64,000 bases of DNA from Hyposmocoma kahamanoa (GCF_003589595.1 NW_020654878.1:1171450-1235449), one strand, 5' to 3'. Positions 42,235 through 53,934 are shown, counted from the stretch's first letter. Numbers and translations: made by a program. The notes: a model not told the origin generated them from the letters alone.

Positions 42235-42969
42235 TAGTGTTGTTAAAAAACAATGAAAAAAAACATGAAAAGAATCCGTTTTTTTTTCTGGAATACGTTT
42301 TTTTTCTAAAAGAATGAAAATAAAAATATATGACTACATGACAATTGTATTTTCTTTTTTATTACATTTAATCTTTTGTTATTATTATTATTCTTCATAG
42401 ATAAATTGCTCAAAATTCCCCAAATTGCGGCGAATTTCAACTCGATTGGGTATTTTGTTATTGTAACATTTTACCTTTTTTTTTAAATGTACCGATTGCT
42501 GTTGCATCGCTACTTTATTTATCTAAGGGCAATATCAATTATTTTTTCCACATCGCAAATATCCCTTATATAGCAACATTTACATAGAATTATTAGCAAG
42601 CCGCTTGCATAAAATTATTCGGTGGGATTTGAATGAAGGAAACGGAGACACAGAAAATGTTGATGACATTACAAGTGTGGGTAACACCTGTAACAGTAGT
42701 AACACTAGTAACACCACAAATGAAAATTAAATTTTTGTTATAATTATCATGGTAATAATTATAATTATATAATAATAATTATCATATTCACATATATATA
42801 TTCTTAAAACAAGTTAGTGTCTTATTTTATTTCAGTTATTCCATTTTACTTTTTCTGAAAAAAAAAAAAACCAAATTTAGAAAAAAGACCAGGGCGCTGT
42901 ATATTTTTTCATGTTTTTTTCCAAAAATGTGAAAAAAGAAGATTTGGTTTTTTTTAAGTTACAACACTA
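42235..42969 (+). mobile_element. hAT-like element inserted in a family B SINE (8-bp TSD)
   Basis: 735 bp with ends TAGTGTTGT and ACAACACTA, flanked by exact GTTCCGTG at 42,227-42,234 and 42,970-42,977. The end sequence TAGTG and the duplication length fit the hAT superfamily. Inside is mostly poly-A/T-rich sequence. One plus-strand frame (IIRWDLNEGNGDTENVDD, stop after NTTNEN near 42,728) may be the last trace of a transposase C-terminus, but I cannot match it to a domain. It is non-autonomous. Confidence 0.88.
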
Positions 42970-43125
42970 GTTCCGTGGCTTAGTTGGCAAAGCGGTTCGC
43001 AGGAATTTTTTCTGATTGTTCGATCTTTGTATTATTACAACAAACTTGTGGAGTAATTTCATTAAAAATCATTGAATATTAATTCAATAAAAAATTACTT
43101 CTTTTTCCTTTTTACTTTAAATATG
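42970..43125 (+). repeat. Family B SINE, copy 6, right part
   Basis: GTTCCGTGGCTTAGTTGGCA, CAGGAATTTTTTCTGATTGT, CAACAAACTTGTGGAGTAAT, then the TGAATATTAATTCAATAAAA terminal segment of this family. Confidence 0.85.
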
Positions 43126-43984
43126 TATATTTGGTAAGTAGGAAATTGTGTAGATGTCTGTGAACTTTAGCTTATACATAAATTTTAACAATCTTTCACA
43201 AGAAGTGAGTAATTTGTTTTTCATCGAAAAAAATATACTTTTTGAGAAAACACAATATTGTATTCAATATTGTGTACTAACTCCAAAAGTCTCTTAATAA
43301 AGAGCGCGATAAATTTTATAACTTATTTTATAATTTAAAGCATAAAAAGTTATCAACTCATTTTCTGAAAAGTTATCAGTTGTCATTAGTCATCATTGCA
43401 GATGTGGATTAATTATGACCAAAGGTATGAAATATCTTCCCATGAAGTGACACTAAAGTCTACTTCTTTAAATTGTTCTGGCTCCATTAATACAATCCAC
43501 AATGTCAAGTTAAGGAAGACACCACTAAAGTCTATGACATCAGTCCATGATTGAAAAAAAAAAGAAGAAAATACCGTCATTTTTGGGACCAGTTGCCAAT
43601 CTATATTATAATTAAGTACATTTTCAAGTAGAAGATATTGAAAAACATATTATAGAAAGCTTTTATCGAACTTTAGAAAACGACCTTTATTCTTTGGCGT
43701 GTAAAAAAAAAATATGACGATGTGATTTTTTTAGTCTGTGGAAAATGAAGAATCTTTGATACTCTTACAAAAAAAGGTGGTATTTGTAGTTACAGTTTTT
43801 TCACAAATTCTTAATTAATTGTTTAAGCTGATGGCTCTATTGCCAATGCTCAACAAATAAATAAGTAAAGAAAAAGAAATAATTTTTGAAAAAAGAAAAT
43901 CGGCATTGATAGCTTTGGTGGGCAGGTAAATTGATGACTGAAAATACTGCACAGTAATCGATTTTTTTTGACATACTCCAAATT
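43126..43984. other. Unannotated AT-rich stretch
   Basis: ACACAATATTG / CAATATTGTGT at about 43,250-43,275 is a small palindrome. Nothing else is recognised. Confidence 0.5.
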
Positions 43985-43999
43985 GTAACGAATATGTGT

Positions 44000-44280
44000 A
44001 ATGTGTGGTTAAGTGACATAGTGAAGAATACTGTGACCCGTGAAATGATGCGGTTTGAAAGAGGGCGCAGTGACAAAAATAGAGAAAGGTTCAACATACC
44101 TTGTGGTTTAGGCATATGGAGCGAATGCATGAAAGTAGATTACCGAAAGATATATACGAAGCTACCGTTAAAGGCACTATTGGAAGTGGACGGGCACGAA
44201 TAACGTTCTCAATTCAAAGTGAGAATGTTCTTAAAAGATCTGACTACGCACGTAGTGAGAAAACCAGGAGAACTAATATA
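44000..44280 (+). pseudogene. LINE C-terminal fragment (RTE-like)
   Basis: After a frame change near 44,098, one plus-strand frame reads WFRHMERMHESRLPKDIYEA, then GSGRARITF and SENVLKRSDYARSEKTRRT. WFGH.ERM...RL.K.IYEA...G..G.GR.R is a recurrent block near the end of RTE-type and related LINE polyproteins. The upstream frame (44,000-44,100) is partly coherent (GRSDKNRERF). It is interrupted on the right by the MITE at 44,306. Confidence 0.7.
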
Positions 44281-44305
44281 AAAAGTTTTTTTAGTTACTT
44301 CCATA

Positions 44306-44533
44306 CATTGACTTACAAATAAATGGACGACGGGTCTAATACAAAAACCACGAAAAAAATGTCCCAAGTCAACCTATTCGAAATTTAAATTGTTATGTCA
44401 TCGCAGTATCGCGCTGTCCGTAGAACAAATGAAGACTAAAGCGGAGTGTCGCGCTCTGTATACGATTTTAGCGCCTTACAAGTGCGGACACTTTTTAGCG
44501 CGGACCCGACGTCCATATAATTGTAAGTCAATG
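44306..44533 (-). mobile_element. MITE with CATTGACTTACAA ends, copy 1 (8-bp TSD)
   Basis: 228 bp with imperfect 31-bp terminal inverted repeats starting CATTGACTTACAA and ending TTGTAAGTCAATG, flanked by exact CTTCCATA at 44,298-44,305 and 44,534-44,541. It is in reverse orientation relative to copies 2 and 3. No ORF. Confidence 0.95.
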
Positions 44534-45100
44534 CTTCCATAGTAGAATGTCTTACGGGATTCTCATATGAGGTAATGCGACAGATTTGCTAACCATATTT
44601 TGTATTGCAAAGTTTAAGGAGATTGATATCATGGCCCTGGCATCACAGTACATTTACTCAAATATTTTGTACGCTCGAAAACGTGTACATAATATCATTA
44701 AAAACTCATGAATTGTTCCATTCTTTCCCTCGCATTCTGATTTTCTTTCGCTCCATCGTCACTCCCTGTTCGACCGCGGCAGAGAACACATCTCATTAAT
44801 TTTTTGAACCATTTTACAAGTTATCATAATCTTATGCTATAAACATTTAAAACATCACAAAAAAACTTTAAAATATTAAAAAAAAACCGGATTTATTTGC
44901 ACTTCATTTACCAAACTCACTAAGCAAGAGTCTACAGAACATTCCAAGCGGTACCAGCAGTGGCACACGCTTTCACTAATGTGAAATGTGGGTTGCAAGC
45001 AACATTACAATCCACCAGAACACCAGCACCTCTGCAAAGGGACACCCTTGAATTGGCGTAACAATAACAAATTCACATAGCTACCAACCCTAGTACAATG
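44534..45100. other. Unannotated spacer
   Basis: AT-rich. No recognised feature. Confidence 0.5.
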
Positions 45101-45850
45101 ACCCTTCTCTAACTATCTCGTCCCCCCTTATTCCTCCCTCCCCTGCTGCATCCACGGCACGCGAGGTGTTAAAAGGCGGCTTTTTTAATACCACTCGAAA
45201 TGTCAATGCGGGCTGTTCCTGCTACGCATCACTGCGCGATTGTGAAGCTCCATTGAAGGGTTAGGTTTTTAATAGGATAATCCTGGTTAATATTGCCCCC
45301 TTCATCACGAACGGACGTATATTGTAATTACTACGGCAAAAAATTATTTGCATCTATGCGGAATTCCACGCTCTATGTTGTGAAGTAAATTACTTGGTTT
45401 CTTACCACGGTGTGACTTCTTATTAGTTTCACGTAGGACGTACTGTCCCATATCTTTCTACAAAAGTTTTGTTTAAATAATGCCCCTCCCTATCAACCCC
45501 TTGGTTATGCGGGAAGGGTACTATGACCTGTGCAAGCTCGCTTGCACAGGGACCATCTAAGTCAGGTCCTAACTCCGGATCAGCACGTTTGCACGCACTT
45601 ATCCGGTTCTCTGTAAGGCTAGTGCCTTAGGTAAGCCGCCCCGGGTTCACGTACAACACCTTCCCTATTTGCCAGATAAGTACCGGAGCTGTAGGCACAA
45701 TGTCCGGACATAGCCACCGACTTAAAGGGCAACTCACGTGTCTCGCGCGTCTCCTCACCTCAGGCCCTCAATTAGACCCCGGACGCCCGCCGTGCCCTGG
45801 TCTTACCGTCGAGCTCGTAGTCTCTCCGGAAAACCCAAAGTCCTAGTGCG
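45101..45850. other. GC-rich block of unknown identity with a tight hairpin
   Basis: Two GC-rich parts (45,101-45,300 and 45,480-45,840) stand out from AT-rich surroundings. In the second, CCTGTGCAAGC and GCTTGCACAGG (45,527-45,537 and 45,540-45,550) form an 11-bp stem with a 2-base spacer, followed 6 bases later by CTAA. No frame in either strand gave a recognisable protein. It could be a transposon 5' region, a Helitron-like end or a regulatory block. Confidence 0.4.
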
Positions 45851-46441
45851 TTTCCAATTCGATTTTTATAACCATCGAATTTATTTATGAAGACGTTTTA
45901 ATCGTAAATGTGAACGGGTTCAGATAAGAAGATATTGTCTGACTGGGATCGAGATGTTGCGTTTGACAATTTGTGTACTCAAGAATTAATAATCAATGTT
46001 AATGAGGATTCAAGCGATGATTCCCGTTTATATGGAGAAGAATCCGACGATCAATAAGAATTTATTTATAATTTATTTAATTTCAATATAATTTATTAGA
46101 CAGGTACGAAAATTGATCAACTTGAATAATCTTCGTTACATATTCATATTCCTTATTTGCAAGTTACTTGGTTATATAACAGGTGTTCTTATGCTTATGG
46201 TACGTGACAGTGCCCGTGGGGGCACTGCAACATTCTGTGGGCACTATATCCTTACTTTACTAAAACATATACATTATTAAAATAAAATTAAGAACGATTA
46301 ATACAAAAAAAAAGAAACAGAATTTTATGCAATATCAACAATAAATATTATTAATTCCTTTTACATTTAGGTCTCATTCCTGATACACTTATGTCTGTCT
46401 ATTTGACATACTTTACAAATTATAAACTTGGTAATTCGTTT

Positions 46442-46862
46442 TTAGGCACTATTTTCTAAAAAGTATTCTTTAAGTGAATAAAAAGCTTTGCTCTGTAGAT
46501 AGCTCTTTAGATGGGTTACAAAGGCTTTATGTGTATCTTGTGTTTTTATATTTATTGTGTTTACAAATTTACTACACTCAAGAATATAAATTGAGGTTAG
46601 TGTCAAAATTTTGTGTTTAATAAAGAACGACTTACAAGAGGTTTGTGAGTCTAAATTAGTAAGTCTTCTTATACATTTCTTTTGAAGTAAGAATAAGTTG
46701 TCAATCTCAACGCAATTTCCCCATGAAACTATTCCGAGAGCCTTGCGTGAACAAAGGCATAGTACGCAGATAGAGCTCTTTTAAAATCTGTAACCTTTTT
46801 GAGGTTGTACAACGCATATAACGTACATAATCTGTTGGCTCGATAAATACCGGAGCTAGAGA
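46442..46862 (-). pseudogene. LINE C-terminal remnant
   Basis: Minus strand, from about 46,862: SSSGIYRANRLCTLYALYNL, then KKVTDFKRALSAYYAFVHARL. A frameshift of one or two bases near 46,738 leads to GIVSWGN and FLLQKKCIRRLTNLDSQTSC, then KSFFIKHKILTLTSIYILEC and HLKSYLQSKAFYSLKEYF, ending at TAA 46,444-46,442. This is the thumb and C-terminal part of a non-LTR retrotransposon ORF2 (AYHAFVHSHLSYGI..WGN...QKKC.RA motifs). With only one frame break it is better preserved than the remnant at 31.3 kb, which shares the QKKC...SC.PLF block. About 200 bp of AT-rich 3' UTR follow to about 46,200. Confidence 0.83.
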
Positions 46863-46994
46863 GCACGCCGCTTCACTAAAATTTTAAAATAAAAGAGTCC
46901 AGCAAGTATTGCATTTTTTTTGTCAAAATAAATGGTTGAACGGAGTATAAACTTACTTTATACTTTAAACCTTATAAAGTCCTTTGGTTCCGAA

Positions 46995-47280
46995 CATTGA
47001 CTTACAATTATATGGACGTCGGGTCCGCGCTAAAAAGTGTCCGAACTTATAGGGCGTTAAAATCGTATACAGAGCGTCATTCACGCTTTAGTCTTCGTTT
47101 GTTCGACTGACAGCGAAGCAAGCGAAATTAGACAGTACTGCGATGACATTACAGTTTAAATTCAACGTTTTAGCTTTTTCATATTCCTTTACATGTCACT
47201 ACGTTTAAATAGGTTGACTCGGGACATTTTTTTCGTGGTTTTCGTATTAGACCCGTCGTCCATTTATTTGTAAGTCAATG
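46995..47280 (+). mobile_element. MITE with CATTGACTTACAA ends, copy 2 (8-bp TSD)
   Basis: 286 bp, longer than the other two because of extra internal sequence. It is flanked by exact GTTCCGAA at 46,987-46,994 and 47,281-47,288. Same termini and subterminal GGTCCGCGCTAAAAAGTG block as copy 3. Confidence 0.95.
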
Positions 47281-47589
47281 GTTCCGAAAGCCTTTTTCAG
47301 CATTCAACAGAAAAATGTAAAAAAATCCAGCTTCTTGGTGGAAATTTGTATTTATGGAATGTAATTAAAGATCAGGATGGCTTGAAAAGTTTCTTAGAAC
47401 GTCATTCACTACTAGTGCAATATTGAAGTCACACCAAAATGAATTTTACGGCTTATAGGCTGTTGCAACACTGTTGTAACTCAAAATATGTGAAACTCAA
47501 TATTATAAAATTTCTCTGTACGTGTCAACAAAACCGTCGTTAGAATATTGTAAGAAACAATGACAGGATATCTACTTGTCTCGAACACA

Positions 47590-47795
47590 AAGGTCTCAGG
47601 GGCACTGCCACCGCTCCCGTCGCCCTGCGATACAAGTTGACAAGTCCTAGGTGCCTGTTATTTCACCAACACCCTTACCCTTCAAAGTCGGAACGCAGTA
47701 ATGCTCCAATTACCGCCTTGCGGCAGAAATAGGTAAGGTGGTAGTACAACCCTGGACGAACTCTTTCACAAGGAGCTTTACTGTTACTAAAAAGC
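47590..47795 (-). repeat. Family M element, copy 19
   Basis: Minus strand: AGGTCTCAGGGGCACTGCC, ACAAGTTGACAAGTCCTAGG, CTTCAAAGTCGGAACGCAGT, AAGGAGCTTTACTG. Confidence 0.87.
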
Positions 47796-47799
47796 TTTT

Positions 47800-47955
47800 T
47801 TTTATAACATCAAGTGACGGGACGAACGAGTTGTGCACCTGATGGTAAGCTACACGCCTGTCCATAACAGTTACTGTGTCACTCAGAGCTTTAAATTGCC
47901 AGGATCTAAGTGGCACTGCTACTGCGCCCCTCACCCTGAGACATAAGTTGGTCAG
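47800..47955 (-). repeat. Family M element, copy 20 (3' part)
   Basis: Minus strand in tandem with copy 19: ATCAAGTGACGGGACGAACG, AACAGTTACTGTGTCACTCA, CCCTGAGACATAAGTTG. Confidence 0.85.
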
Positions 47956-48082
47956 CTACCTTTGGGCATCAACTGCACAGTGTACAGTGAGAGTGGTTAG
48001 TCGGAAAAAAACAAGGGAGACAATGGTAACGCTGCAAGAGTCGAGTGCAGGTAGTCGGTGACAGCAAAAGGGTACAGATATA

Positions 48083-48286
48083 GTCCATTTGTTTAGGTAT
48101 TTAACTAAATATATAGATATTTATAAAATTGTTTTTACTTACCTTCAAATACAAAATACGATAACTTAGTTTTCATATAAATTGCGTGCCTATTTTTAAT
48201 TCCTATTGATTTGTAAAGTATATGTTTCAATAAAAAGCTGTATCAAGATTGTTTACATTTAGTTAAGTACCTCTAAACAAATGGAC
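48083..48286. mobile_element. MITE with GTCCATTTGTTTAG ends at TA
   Basis: 204 bp. The ends GTCCATTTGTTTAGGTATTT and the complement of AAGTACCTCTAAACAAATGG match over about 30 bp apart from a 2-base gap. It is flanked by TA on both sides, consistent with Tc1/mariner-type mobilisation. The inside is AT-rich without an ORF. Confidence 0.8.
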
Positions 48287-48732
48287 TATTATATAGATGT
48301 GTCTATTCTTAAGCTGTTATATATTTTAGTAAATCCGTGACCATGGAGCGTGTAATAGTATCGAAATATAGGGAAAGTAATAAGAACTTAGGTAAGAAAA
48401 TGTAATGACCTTATGATCATTAAGAGAATAACGACGAAAGTTAAAAAATCCCTATTGTAAGTTACGCACATTAGCGTTGTAAGAAATAATATAGCTTGTA
48501 GGAAATAAGGTAATAATTCTGAGCTAGTGTGTTCGTGAATGGTAATAACTTTGATAAATACAAAGTGGATTCTTAGCAGGTGTATTAAGTTTCATTTTTG
48601 GGTATAACAATGAAAAGAAATCGTTCTTGCTTGAGTTATTTCTTTTTCGAATAGTACAATGAAAACAAAAAGTTTCTTATAAATGTTTGTAACGAAATAT
48701 ATATAACACACATAGATAACAAACAAATCACC

Positions 48733-48798
48733 TAGATGGCGCTTATTTCACACATTTGACTGCCTTCTTATGTTTTGTTTAGAATTAGCGCCATCTAC
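48733..48798. repeat. Short inverted pair around TAGATGGCGCT
   Basis: TAGATGGCGCTTATTTC and the complementary AGCGCCATCTA border a 66-bp segment. The same motif occurs singly at 56,365 and in family B leaders (ATAGATGGCGCT). Confidence 0.5.
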
Positions 48799-48799
48799 C

Positions 48800-51785
48800 C
48801 ATATTAGCAAGCGGTAATTTATAAATTAGTTTGTAACAAACAATGCCATCTATTGACAAGCATATTTGTCAAAGTTCAGAAAATAGTGTCAGTCATATTT
48901 GAATAATATACTGGTATCTGATATTAAAGAGGTATTAATTAATAACCAAGGCCATTTACAAATACAAAACTACTTTCAGGCTTTTATTGATCAGCGCTAT
49001 CTAAATATAACACGGGATTTTATTTAATTGTATGTACATGATTATATGATTTTTCAGAGTAATGACCAGTAGTATGGAGATTAGGCACTCCTCTTCAGTT
49101 ATTGTTCCATGCTATTACCATCTCAGGCAGCCGTTACAATGGGACCTGTAAAGAACCCGAAATGTTGTTGTTTCGTATATTTTTTCTAAGACCGTTATGT
49201 AATTGGAAATACCTAAACAATTTGATCCAGCATAACAGTTTTTTCACCTTACCAGCTCGGAAATGCTTTCTTTCTCATAAGAAATCTGCGCGCAAAAATG
49301 TTTTTCCACACTAGCGTGGAAAGGTTTTTGACATTCGATGAAAAAATAGTAGTTTGTGCCTGTTATATAATGAAAGGCAATAAAAAACAAGTGTGGTCTA
49401 ATAACATGAATAAAAACATCACACGAGTGTTTTAATGCCTAATTATGTACAGTTACATACACTGTTTTATTTATACACATATTATAAGCTCTCTATGATG
49501 TGTTCGGGAACCGCATGCTACGACTGGCGAAATGGCGGCAAACAAAAACTTTTCGCACACATGTCACACAACCGCAGTTTTTATTTAACACATAGACAAA
49601 CTAGAGTCGGCCCCAACTATCTTAACGTTCGATATCAAGTAACGTGTGAAATTTACAAAATTGTTTGCTATTGAAATTTCATTTCGAATTAAATTTCATC
49701 TTGACTGATATTAAAATTGAGGTCGAATGAAATTATTCTGTTTTTCAAAGATGTTCGACATTTTAATGTAATAATAAAATTTGATGAAAACAAATTTGAT
49801 GTTATTATTAAGTAATAACAACATTTTCGCAGATGAGAAATTTGTTCCAACAAAACAGTTTAGTTTTTTGCTGGGCGTAATTCACAAAGGGGTTGTACCA
49901 TGTGTGTAGATAAAAAATATAATGACACGTTCAAATACGCGATTTGTCGTACATTATTTTTGTAATATAAATCCGTTGGTATATTATTCTTATTATTGTT
50001 GACATTAAATTGACAACGATAACAAATTTTGTTTAATAAAGTTTCACAGTTTTTCTTTCATCTACCATTTTCCTCGCTAGTGAGGTGAAAAGTTGTTTTG
50101 TGTCTCGTGCCTTGAAACCCCCGCTATGTTCAAGAGTCTATTTTTGAACCACAACCAACTCGCACATAAATTACTATTCCCACTTCTCCTCCGATGACTC
50201 GCCTTAAGCAAAATCATCGCGAGTGGCATTCTTTTAGGAGACAATAAAACTTTAGGTGCCAAGATCTCGAAAGTTTACAAATATGTTAGTTACGACAAGG
50301 AGGGTAGAATGCTTCTCAGTCTTTTGTGATTTAAAGGTGCGAGTGGAGTTACTTGCCATCATGGGTTGAGATGGTGACGAAAATCAAATACAGAGTGCCT
50401 TATAAATGCTGCAACTCGACCGCATTTTGACGATTTTTATGAGAAATTTGCGTTTCTTTTGTTTTTTTATAGCACTAACGTTTACTTTACCATCGTTCGG
50501 TCGTTCGACGATCGGCATTTTGTTTAATGCCTCGTTCTTGTTTCATTTACGACTGTTTCAGAACTTTTATTCTGTTTCGATCAACAAACAAAATTTATTT
50601 AGTGACGTAAACTTGCTACTATGATAAACATAAAAATGACATTGGCGGTACTTTTGACGGCGTAACTTCTTTCTTTTATTTAGAACAATAGAGTCTTTTT
50701 ATTATATCATGGTCATTGCTGTCTGAGATGGTAAGTTGTCAAACGATTATGTCTAATATTAATGCGGACCACCCTATTCCGAATTATAGTTACAAAAGTT
50801 ATTAATTGAAATATTTTATATTTAATTTAAGATTAAAAAATGTTTCATTAAAAATTTCCAACGTATTAATTTCTATCGTGAAAACTTAAAAACTCCATGT
50901 TTGTTTACCGTGTAACAAACCTTTTTTCTTTTTAAATTTATTTGGCAGTTGTACAAAAATTCAAAAGCGACTCAGCCAATGTTATTAAACTAACTTTAAA
51001 TGTAACTATCACAAAATAATACAAGAAATATATTTTTTTGCCGTCTGTACGGTTTTCACCTCATCCCTTATTCCTTCCCCTACCCGCTGTCGATTCCGGT
51101 CTGAATATTTCATTATGTCCAAGAACAATTTATTTTTGGTTATTTAAGCAACTTCACTGTGTTTAACTTTGGATTAATATTACACAGGACATCGCTGTAA
51201 GTTTAAACATTCAAAGTCGATTTTCTTAAGACATCAGCGTACATGTCGCGTCTTCAATAATAATAATGTAAGGAATTCGCAAAAAGTATTTTTTGGGAAA
51301 CAGAATAAATACGAATAAAATAAAACAAATACATCATTTTTGTTCATATTTGGTACCGGCTTTAAAAAAGATTTATTTTTGTATGTATGAAATGAAAGAG
51401 GACCTCAGTCCTCGAGACCTCTAAGTGTGAGGCCAGACGAGCGTAATTTTATGAGTCGCCTAGTTTGAGTTGTGTAGTTTGCGCTGTATTCGGTTTCATA
51501 TAAAAGAACGGTTTGTTTCACACGACGACGCAAAATGAGTTAGTTATCTGCCGACTAACAGGCGTAATGACGACTGACGTTCGGTCGCATCATGCGACGG
51601 GCTGTCGCTGATGGAGGCAGGGGTGAGGGAAGGGGTCACTTTGGTATAGGATGCGTGTGGGTATAGATGTTTCTTGCGAAAATGTTCGATACAGAGATTG
51701 AAATGTAAATAATTGAACTACTTACTTGACTTTTTGTTAGTAATATATTATTAGTATTTCTTCTGGACATGGTTTGTCTCATATT
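48800..51785. other. Long unannotated AT-rich stretch
   Basis: About 3 kb. GGTGAAAAG/TTCACC-type motifs near 49,240-49,330 and 50,080-50,100 hint at a degenerate repeat. A GC-richer piece lies at 51,410-51,650. Frames at 49,102-49,674 and 50,406-50,624 have no motif. No gene is supported. Confidence 0.5.
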
Positions 51786-51789
51786 TGTA

Positions 51790-51880
51790 TCTGACTTTCC
51801 GGTAACCGGTTCCTATAAAACTTGGCAAATAGATGTACTTCCACGAACTTTTGAAATCGGTTTTTTTTTGTAAAATGTTA
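51790..51880 (+). repeat. Family R repeat, copy 7 (right end only)
   Basis: CTATAAAACTTGGCAAATAG and CCACGAACTTTTGAAATCGG, the right 90 bp of the family. Confidence 0.78.
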
Positions 51881-52157
51881 TTTTAAACCATGTTTCCAGT
51901 TACCCAAAAATTTGCGAATGACACGACTCCAAGTTTCAGGCAAGTGATCTCGCACTGAAAGCTGTTCCTGTAGATATTGATAAATCCCAATTCCCCTGAT
52001 AAATCCTAACAAATTGGGATATCTCGATTTTGGGGATGTCCAATGAGAATATGGCTACTCGTTAAACAAATCCGATCATAGGTTGGACAATTTCCAACGG
52101 AACATTTTTTCCCCGTAGCTTTAACAAACCAAATGGATATTCTTTTTCGTGTTTTAT

Positions 52158-52276
52158 TCCCAAATTCAAGAGATAAATAAAAATAGGCCATACAAGTATT
52201 CTCCCCGCCCGGTAATCGAACCTGGGACCTCTGCGTAGCATTTCAGTATCAATAACCGTTCGGCCACAGATACAGT
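52158..52276 (-). repeat. Family A SINE, copy 8, 3' truncated and diverged
   Basis: Minus strand: head and body to the CCCAAATTCAAGAGATAAAT block. The tail is lost. B-box GGTTCGATTACC carries a change. Confidence 0.8.
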
Positions 52277-52284
52277 TCGTTGAA

Positions 52285-52570
52285 TAGTTGTAATATCCTA
52301 CCGCCTCTCAAGCAGAAGCCGCGGGTTCGAATCCGGAGTTCACACTTCTGAGTTTTTCGGAATTTATTTGCGAAGTTTAATTAGAAACTTAGCATCAGCT
52401 TTTCTGTGATGGAAAATGTCGTGATTAGAAGATGCACGTTGAAGAAGGTTCACAACACTCGGAAAACGTGGGAAGTCTCCAACTGCATATGGCCTAAACC
52501 CTCACCTGAGGGAGACCCGTGCCCAGCAGTGGGACATATAAATAGGTTGCTGGTGATGACGATAAAATTG
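52285..52570 (+). repeat. tRNA-headed SINE with RTE-like 3' end
   Basis: GCGGGTTCGAATCCGG is a clear B-box. The 3' end GGAGACCCGTGCCCAGCAGT, then GGGACATATAAATAGG and GTGATGACGATA, is the tail of lepidopteran SINEs that borrow RTE LINE 3' ends (usually CAGTGGGACGTATATAGG plus TGATGA repeats). Full length about 285 bp. Only one copy in the window. Confidence 0.75.
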
Positions 52571-53014
52571 AATTAATCAAACAACCCTTACCTTAAAAAA
52601 TCCATTCTGCTATAATTTTCCAAAGAAAAACAATCACCAGTCGCTTTGACAACTTTGTACGAGTGTAAAAATACGCAACAATATTAATAGCCTAACAGCT
52701 AGGTCATCTGAGCCCGACATAGTCTGTTTACTACGTGACGTCAGAGACATGACCTAGGCTAGACCTAGGTTAAACTAGAATCTTTTAGGATGATCTGTAA
52801 TTCGCGTACGGTGTTTCAGAGTGTGACTATTGTAGATGGTTTTGTGTATGTGTGAATTTTTAAACCAGGGCTATCAGTGGGGTAAATGCTGTAGGAAAGA
52901 GAGTTTTGCACAGGTGTTACTTTCACAGTGGAGCAAGAGAGCTTTATGGGGTGAATAATGATGCAGGTAGTAAATGTTTTTTTTAATGAAACTTAATGAC
53001 GAACAAGGAGTAGT

Positions 53015-53265
53015 AGAATTCGTTATGAAAGAGTTCGTCTAGGGACTGCCATCTGCCTTATTGCTTATGCCACGATGCTAGTGAAATTACGGATAAATGA
53101 GACTTACCAACGTATGTGTCACGGTGACGGGCACGGTGGCAGAGCCCATCAGATCTTTATGTTTTAAATCTCTGCGTGGCACTGTAACTGTTATGGACAG
53201 GCGTGTCGCCTACCATCAGGCGCACGACTAGTTCGTCCCGTCACTTGGTACCATAAAAAAAATAA
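53015..53265 (+). repeat. Family M element, copy 21
   Basis: Plus strand with an internal deletion covering the GCATTACTGCGTTCCGG block. The 3' end GGCGCACGACTAGTTCGTCC and CACTTGGTACCATAAAAAA is complete. Confidence 0.87.
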
Positions 53266-53617
53266 GTAGCTTTGTTATGCGGCCAAGCTTCGCGCTAGCA
53301 CAACATAAAAACATACGTGGATTTCGCAGGTTGTTAAACTCGTCCGTGAGGACCGAGGCTTTAGTCATACGTATTCGAGTACCTTCACGTTAGTCGGCTA
53401 ACATATCTTGATGCACATTTCATTTTATAGCATTAGGGGTTCTTTACCCCCTTAACCTAACCCAGAGGGTTGTCGCAATCTCTTTAGGGTAACATTAAAA
53501 TAACATGCCGCGTATTTCCACTCGTGTTTGGCCGCGCGGAAAATACAGAAGTTTTACCATTTTGTTTGTGTCCTACAAAAAACGTATATCTTTACTTAAA
53601 GTGTTCGTATTTTTTTA
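53266..53617. other. Unannotated spacer
   Basis: No recognised feature. Not obviously repetitive within the window. Confidence 0.5.
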
Positions 53618-53915
53618 AACCGACTTCAAAAAAGGAGGAGTTTCTGAATTTGATTATATATTTTATTTTGCACGAATGTCACGCGAAATTTGTGAACAGA
53701 TTTTGATGATTATTTTTTGTTGGAAAGAGGCTATCTTAGTATTGGTCCCATTTAAATTTAAAGAAAACATTCCACATCTACACATTCTACGTCTAAGGGT
53801 GCAAACTAGGGGATGAATCCGGTTTCGCGCACTTTCCAATTACCGATTTCAAAAAAACTTGGCAAATAGACGTAATTCCACGAACTTTTGAGGTCAGTTT
53901 TTTTTAATAAAAAAG
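53618..53915 (+). repeat. Family R repeat, copy 8, full length
   Basis: Plus strand from AACCGACTTCAAAAAAGGAG to CACGAACTTTTGAGGTCAG. The most complete copy, with the TTGTTGGAAAGAGG and GGGGATGAATCCGGTTTCGC blocks. Confidence 0.88.
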
Positions 53916-53934
53916 TTACAATTATTATGATATA

